Assembly: GCA_016748015.1 (NCBI GenBank)
Contig: JAAOMT010000187.1
Location: forward strand, 46,448 to 110,447
Direction of reading: 5' to 3'
DNA length: 64,000 bases
Source of the DNA: Geosiphon pyriformis
Taxonomy: Eukaryota > Glomeromycota > Glomeromycetes > Archaeosporales > Geosiphonaceae
Shown here piece after piece: positions 59,211 to 64,000 of the stretch; positions within the stretch are counted from its first letter, which is position 1, and each line of letters starts with the position of its first letter. The notes under the pieces were generated by a model. That model ran no database searches. It saw nothing but the letters and a program-made list of their open reading frames with translations, and was not told the DNA's origin. Both the position numbers and the translations under genes were made by a program.

Positions 59211-59925
59211 AGAATTAATACTCTAAATTTTTTTCTGTTTTTAAAAACCTTAAAATTGTTGTTAATAAAATTGTAGATTTAATATAAAATTTGAATATAA
59301 TTTATTATAATAAGATATAATTAATTTAATTAAAATACAAAACTTTTATAAAAAATAATAATTTAATATATGATAATAGTTTTTAATTTCTATTATTAAT
59401 GGTTTTTTAATACAATTTTTTTTTAGTATTGTTAAATTATTAGATATAATTATTAATCTAAAAATTAGTTTTGAATTGTAAATTATATTTGTTTTATGCA
59501 AATTTAGATAATATTGTTTTTGTTAAAATAAATATATAGTATTGTTTTAATTATATCTAAATAGTTAATTATATATAAATAATATATAATGTATATATAA
59601 TTTATATTATATAGTTTAATATAATATTAAATTGTATTATTTATTAAATTTATATATATATAAAATTCAATCTTAATATAAGTTATTTTTATTTTATTAA
59701 ACATTAAAATAAAAATTATTTATTTAAAAATTTTTTAAATCTTGTTATATTAATACTAAATTTTATGTTAAAACTTTTGTTTTATTAATTTTTGTTGTTG
59801 TATTTTTGGTTGTTTCTGTTATTATTATTGTTAATTCTATAATTAATTCTTATTTGGCTTTTTTAAAATTTAAATTAACTATATTAGTTTTATTTTTATT
59901 TATTTATTCTTTTAACAAATGAGAT
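59211..59925 (+). mobile_element. Second decayed LINE copy, ORF1 part
   Basis: 59,740-59,890 parallels 18,060-18,156 joined to 28,316-28,380 (GTTGTATTTTTGGTTGTTTC, then TGTTATTATTATTG), again without the insertion. 59,211-59,740 has the same texture but no firm match. Confidence 0.5.
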
Positions 59926-60721
59926 TCAAATACTATCTAGCATAATACATCAAATTAAGTAATCTAAACTAAGTGTAAATCATGTATTTTTTACACATAA
60001 CCAGCCACTTAAACCAATCAAAGCAACACTACAAATCTATTAATACAGACACTACATTATCAACACCAAAAAAAAAACAGCAGGGTTTACAAAAACCAAA
60101 ACAAACATTAAATGCTTTAGCAACTTTAAGCAACCTAACTACTTTAGCTGATAACAAAGACAACAGGTCATAGATTACAGAAAAAACAGAACCATTATAT
60201 GGAATCAAACCACTCTTTTCCATAAAAGCCTTATATTTGGCTCTAACCAACCATATGTTAACACAGTAAGCAGCACCAAAACCTTATACAAAGTCAATAA
60301 TAAATCTTCCTACAGACTTAGCATTACCAAAAACAGATAAAGCCTTCAGATACTATTTTCTGAACAAAAAGTCCTTGCTTATGATAGTATACAGTACAAC
60401 ATCAAAAACACACAAAAAAAGCACTTGTGAGATCTAAGACAAAGAGAAACCCAAACCAAACACAGCATATCACTTAGCCAGATGAGAAACAAGCAGATCT
60501 TTATGGACCTCAAAGTCAAATACATACACAAAAGAGTAATCAAAGCTCTCTATCTCTCCACAATGAAAACACAAAACACTCAGATAATCCTTATTATATA
60601 AGTGCTTCCACATAGCAACCAGCAGGCAGTAGTGCAGAGCCTTCAAAAAATACAAACACAAACCAGCAGTAGACCTACTGGTGAATTCAGCCACCATGTA
60701 CGAGTTGGGGTGCCAAACCAA
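59926..60721 (-). pseudogene. Inverted LINE 3' fragment (5'-truncated)
   Basis: The minus-strand frame 60,721-60,470 encodes the region after RNase H, VWHPNSYMVAEFTSRSTAGL, with the paired cysteines of VLCFHCGEIE. The frame 60,250-60,029 encodes the C-terminal part, MVRAKYKAFMEKSGLIPYNG and KPCCFFFGVD. The conserved 3' tail follows to about 59,926. It is less decayed than its surroundings, so it is a younger truncated insertion, a usual LINE outcome. Confidence 0.7.
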
Positions 60722-61007
60722 AGTTTTATTAATGTTTTAATTATTTTAATTTGTTTTTTTTGGTTGTAAATAATAAAAAAGTTTAATATAAAATTTATTT
60801 TAATCTTAATAAATAATATTACAAAAAATTTTGTTGTAATTCTAACTAATTTGTTTAAAAATTTTATTAATTTTAAAATTAAAATAAATTTTAGTCATAT
60901 AAGTAATACTAAAATAAATACTATTATTATGTTTTTTTTAAGTATTTAATTTTTAAATATTTAATTTTACTATAAAAAATAAACATTTTTTTTGTCTCTT
61001 TAATTTT
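60722..61007. other. AT-rich stretch, no recognised gene
   Basis: Almost only A and T. GGTTGTAAATAATAAAAAAG at about 60,760 hints at the LINE sequence at 28,388, which would make it the continuation of the decayed copy interrupted by the inverted fragment, but the match fades after about 40 bases. Confidence 0.35.
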
Positions 61008-63120
61008 ATGATCATGACTAAAACAAAGAGTAAAAAAGCTATATCTGATATCTTTTCTGAGATATCTAATAAGATTTCAATCAGAGAGACTCTTTCTGTT
61101 GTAAAAGCAATTAGACAGAACGTTTTAAAAATCTTTTTTTTACCTAGTAATTATAAAAAACTGCTTTTGATAGCTACTAAAGCAACTTCTTTTTCTTTGG
61201 CTGGTTTTTTATCAGTCAAAGTTCCCTTAAAAAGACACACTTAGATTAATTCCAATGTTGTCTCCATCCCAACTAAGAGCCCAAAAGTTTTTAATAATAA
61301 ACCAGTAAACAAGCTGGTTTTCCTTTCTATAGTTTCAACACCTGATGCTGCTAGTACCATCTTTTTAAAAAAAATGGTCAAAAAGACCAAAAATTTAAAA
61401 AAGTGGAAGCAATTACTTGTCTCTGCTATTGTTACACTAAAACTTTTTGTGGTTCCCAATAAGATCTTAGATAAGATCTCTATAGCATTATCCAGCACAT
61501 TATCTAAGATAGACCAAAATTAACCACTGGTTGTATTGTCAAATATGGTGTTTTCTGACAGATTATTACTGGTTTTAAAAGCAAAACAATTATCTCTTGT
61601 AATGTCATTTATTCTTGGAAAATAGACTAACTAAATAGAAACTGAATCATCTTTTCCTTTGGTTTTTGGTGTTGCTACTAATGATGCTTGAGAAACTATT
61701 GCTAGTTGTCAAAAGTTTGCTGGATAGATGGCCTTTTTTCTGGTGCCTAGTGCTACTTTTAAGATTAAATTGGCTCATGTTAAGACTGTTTTTCAGTCTG
61801 TACATGGTTTTTTGGATGCAAAATCTGTTTTTAAGAACAATATGAAGCTCTTTTATGTGGAGTTTGCTTCTCAAGATTTTCTAGATGCTGTATTTTTAGT
61901 TGAGCTTACAAGTTCTGTTTACTTTGCCACTTTCAAAATTGCCAAGTTTCTGGTGGTTTCTGAGTCTGGTTTTTCTTTTGCTATTGTTATGCTGCATAAT
62001 ATGCCTTTGAGTATGTTTACTGTTAATATTAGAACAGTTTTTAGTATGTTTGGTAGTATTACTTGTGTTGTATTAAAGCCTGCTAGTATTTGACAGTATG
62101 TGGTTGTTTATTTTGAAAAATTAAACTCTGTTGTATCTGCTTTAAATTATTAGTTAGTTTTGATAGACAAGAATAATATTAGGATTTTTTTTTAATAAAT
62201 CAGAATAAAACTATTCTGTCTTATAATAGATTTAAGACCAAGTTGGTTAATCTCCCCTCTAACTACACAACTTTTGAAATTAGTAATATGATTTCTCAAG
62301 TTAGTAGTTGAACATGTTTTATTTCCCATTTTTCTGAGTCTGGTTGTTATTTTCAGTTTGTTCTAGTTATATTTGGTTCTTAAGTTGATTTGAATACTGT
62401 AATATTAAAGACTGGTATGCTAAGAAAGTATTGTATCTGATGAGAAACTTCTGGTAATTGGCACTGTTTTCAATGTCAAAATTCAGATCATCTGGCTTTG
62501 GATTGTAAAATATCTCCACCTCTTTCTTCTAAAACTTCTAAGATATTTATTTTTCATAATATTGGTAACAAGTTTTATGCCAAAGCTGCTGTTTCTGTGC
62601 TTTCTTCAATTTCTAATATTTTGATTGGTTCAGTTTTTTCTACTAAAATTGTATCTGACAATTCTATGGTCTTTTCTTAATTAACATCTTTGAAATTGGT
62701 GTTGGCCAGACTCTTTAATTTGGTTAATTTTATTGTTAAGCCTGTTGGTAGATTGGTAACTGCTTTCAAACAATTTATTAAAAGTGATCTTATGTCTAAT
62801 AGCAAGCTTAGAAACAAGATTAATAAGCTTATGGTGTATTTGGATGCTTTTAGCAAATCTGTTGGTAAGTTGGAGAGAGAGATGGTAACATTAAAAACTA
62901 AATGTAACATAGAAAATGTTGATTTGTCTGGTGATTCTGGTGTTTCAGTTAGAGTAAGTGATAAAGTATTTGGTGAATTAATGACACTCTAAAAATTTGA
63001 ATCTTTTGAGATTAAGTTCATAAAAACAGCCAAATAGCTTGTTGAATTGGTTCTTAGTAGTCTTACTTTGTTTGATGTAATTTAAAAGATGTCTATTTTG
63101 GACAAGTTTTTTTGTAAGTT
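61008..63120 (+). pseudogene. LINE ORF1 unit (RRM-like, zinc knuckle, coiled coil)
   Basis: Open pieces are 61,008-61,244, 61,728-62,093, 62,498-62,680 and 62,690-62,992. The N-terminal part has ISNKISIRETLSVVKAIRQN. An RRM-like segment is at about 61,985-62,200 (NIRTVFSMFGSITCVVLKPA), then a frameshifted second one. The CCHC knuckle CFQCQNSDHLALDC is at 62,465-62,506, then a helical domain (LRNKINKLMVYLDAFSKSVG) and a C-terminal end with MSILDKFFCKLL. It is GC-richer than the flanks. No endonuclease or RT follows; the LINE-type 3' tail begins at once. Confidence 0.65.
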
Positions 63121-63250
63121 ATTAACTTAGTATAATCTGAACTGGTTTAAGTAACTGGTTACATATAGAAAGTGTATGAACTTCACTTAGTTTAAAATAC
63201 TTAGTTTGTTTCATTGTACTAAGTAATAGTTGGGCTATACTTATTAAATC
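63121..63250 (+). repeat. LINE-type 3' tail
   Basis: Similar to the tail at 45,100-45,220 and the inverted one at 59,926-60,020: GGTTACATATAGAAAGTG, then CACTTAGTTTAAAAT, then CTTAGTTTGTTTCATTGTAC. It is probably the part recognised by the LINE reverse transcriptase. Confidence 0.55.
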
Positions 63251-63343
63251 ATTAATAAAATAAAAAATAAAAATAAACAATTTTAATATTAAAATATTAT
63301 AAATAAAATTAAATTGTTTTTAAATAAGTTTATTTATATCTAT
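63251..63343. other. AT-rich spacer
   Basis: A-rich then T-rich, with no coding potential. It lies between the LINE tail and the next LTR. Confidence 0.6.
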
Positions 63344-64000
63344 TGTTACTGGAGGTTTTTGGTCTCTTTTCTTGAATGTTGTAAATGTCTGTTGGTTGCA
63401 AATTCACGTTTTCTAGAAGTAGTTGAACCTCCAATAACTGAATTTATCTTTAAATTATCTCTTATAATTTGAACTGCTGGGCTTATGAGTGGAATGGCCA
63501 ATTCCATGCCAGTTATTTTGTATAGTTATATTGTAATAAACATCAACTTTTTTTCAGGAATTGCTTGTCTGGAAGCTCACTAAAAATGTGTAGTTACTTT
63601 GCTGTGAAAGTCAACTCTTCTACAGGAATTTTGTCTGTAGGCTACTCTAATGATTGTAATAAGAAAATAAAAGAAAAATAAAAGAAATGTAAAAGAAATA
63701 GAATTTTATCAAGGGAAACATTTTCTATCCAGGCCTGGAGTCACTAACAGATTACTGAAATTGGTAGCTAATTAATTTCAAAATGTTAGTTGTGTTGAGG
63801 GAATTTCAAGTATAATAATTTTAAGGATTTGGTTTTTAAATATTTTAATTTTTATTTGATTTTGTAAAAAATAATTTGTTCCAATTAAGATATTTGAAGT
63901 AAGTTACTATGATAAGATATATTTTTTTGAAGAAAAAAGCTTTTCTTTTATACAACTTGTTGTAGTACTAGTCTATGAACTTGCACTTTTTCTCTTTGCT
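63344..64000 (-). repeat. Second-family LTR, truncated by window edge
   Basis: It starts TGTTACTGGAGG and is the freshest copy of the LTR seen decayed at 11,394-12,351. By analogy about 300 more bases lie beyond the edge, with a minus-strand element body probably following. Downstream features shared with the decayed copy include GTTTGTAGACTATTC-type sequence at ~63,640 and TTTTCTTTTATACAACTTG at ~63,945. Confidence 0.7.

Overview
The window looks like nuclear DNA of a fungus, most probably an arbuscular-mycorrhizal (Glomeromycotina) species. The base composition is very AT-rich. The host genes have short introns with GT..AG ends. The non-LTR and Ty3-like retroelements resemble families I know from Rhizophagus and Gigaspora type genomes. 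The organism call is inference; no rRNA or tRNA gene is visible to confirm it.

Only the first 5 kb holds host genes. A KH-domain protein (minus, 139-1113, continuing off the left edge) is followed by a complete four-exon mitochondrial-type adrenodoxin/ferredoxin-NADP reductase (minus, 1402-3205) and a complete four-exon ATG8 autophagy gene (plus, 4325-4999). A 108-base A tract sits at the left end. Simple repeats and AT-rich spacer separate the genes.

From about 6.6 kb to the right edge everything recognisable is transposable element, stacked in nested layers of different age. The oldest layers (6.6-16.3 kb, 45.2-46.3 kb, 54.0-59.9 kb) are Ty3-like elements and LINEs decayed to almost pure A+T, recognisable only by colinear alignment with fresher copies elsewhere in the window. 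A plus-strand LINE (16,300-45,227) lies inside a decayed LTR. That LINE is itself split by a complete plus-strand Ty3-like element (18,157-28,315), a complete minus-strand copy of the same family (28,945-39,845, itself holding another LTR with a 20-N gap) and a solo LTR (43,668-44,643). A third complete Ty3-like element of a different family (minus, 46,298-54,044) lies in another decayed LTR. The right end holds decayed LINE copies, an inverted LINE 3' fragment, a LINE ORF1-only unit and the start of another LTR.

The Ty3-like elements with a dUTPase have the order gag - protease - cysteine-rich module - dUTPase - RT/RNase H - integrase - extra 3' ORF. Every LTR family examined carries its own array of short near-perfect palindromes in the upstream (U3) part of the LTR. 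Two families share an identical 18-base primer-binding site. All coding copies are broken, chiefly by C-to-T/G-to-A changes (CGA to TGA, TGG to TAG, CAG to TAG, catalytic D to N or E to K), so none looks autonomous as it stands, although individual domains such as the 287-codon dUTPase frame and the third family's integrase remain open.
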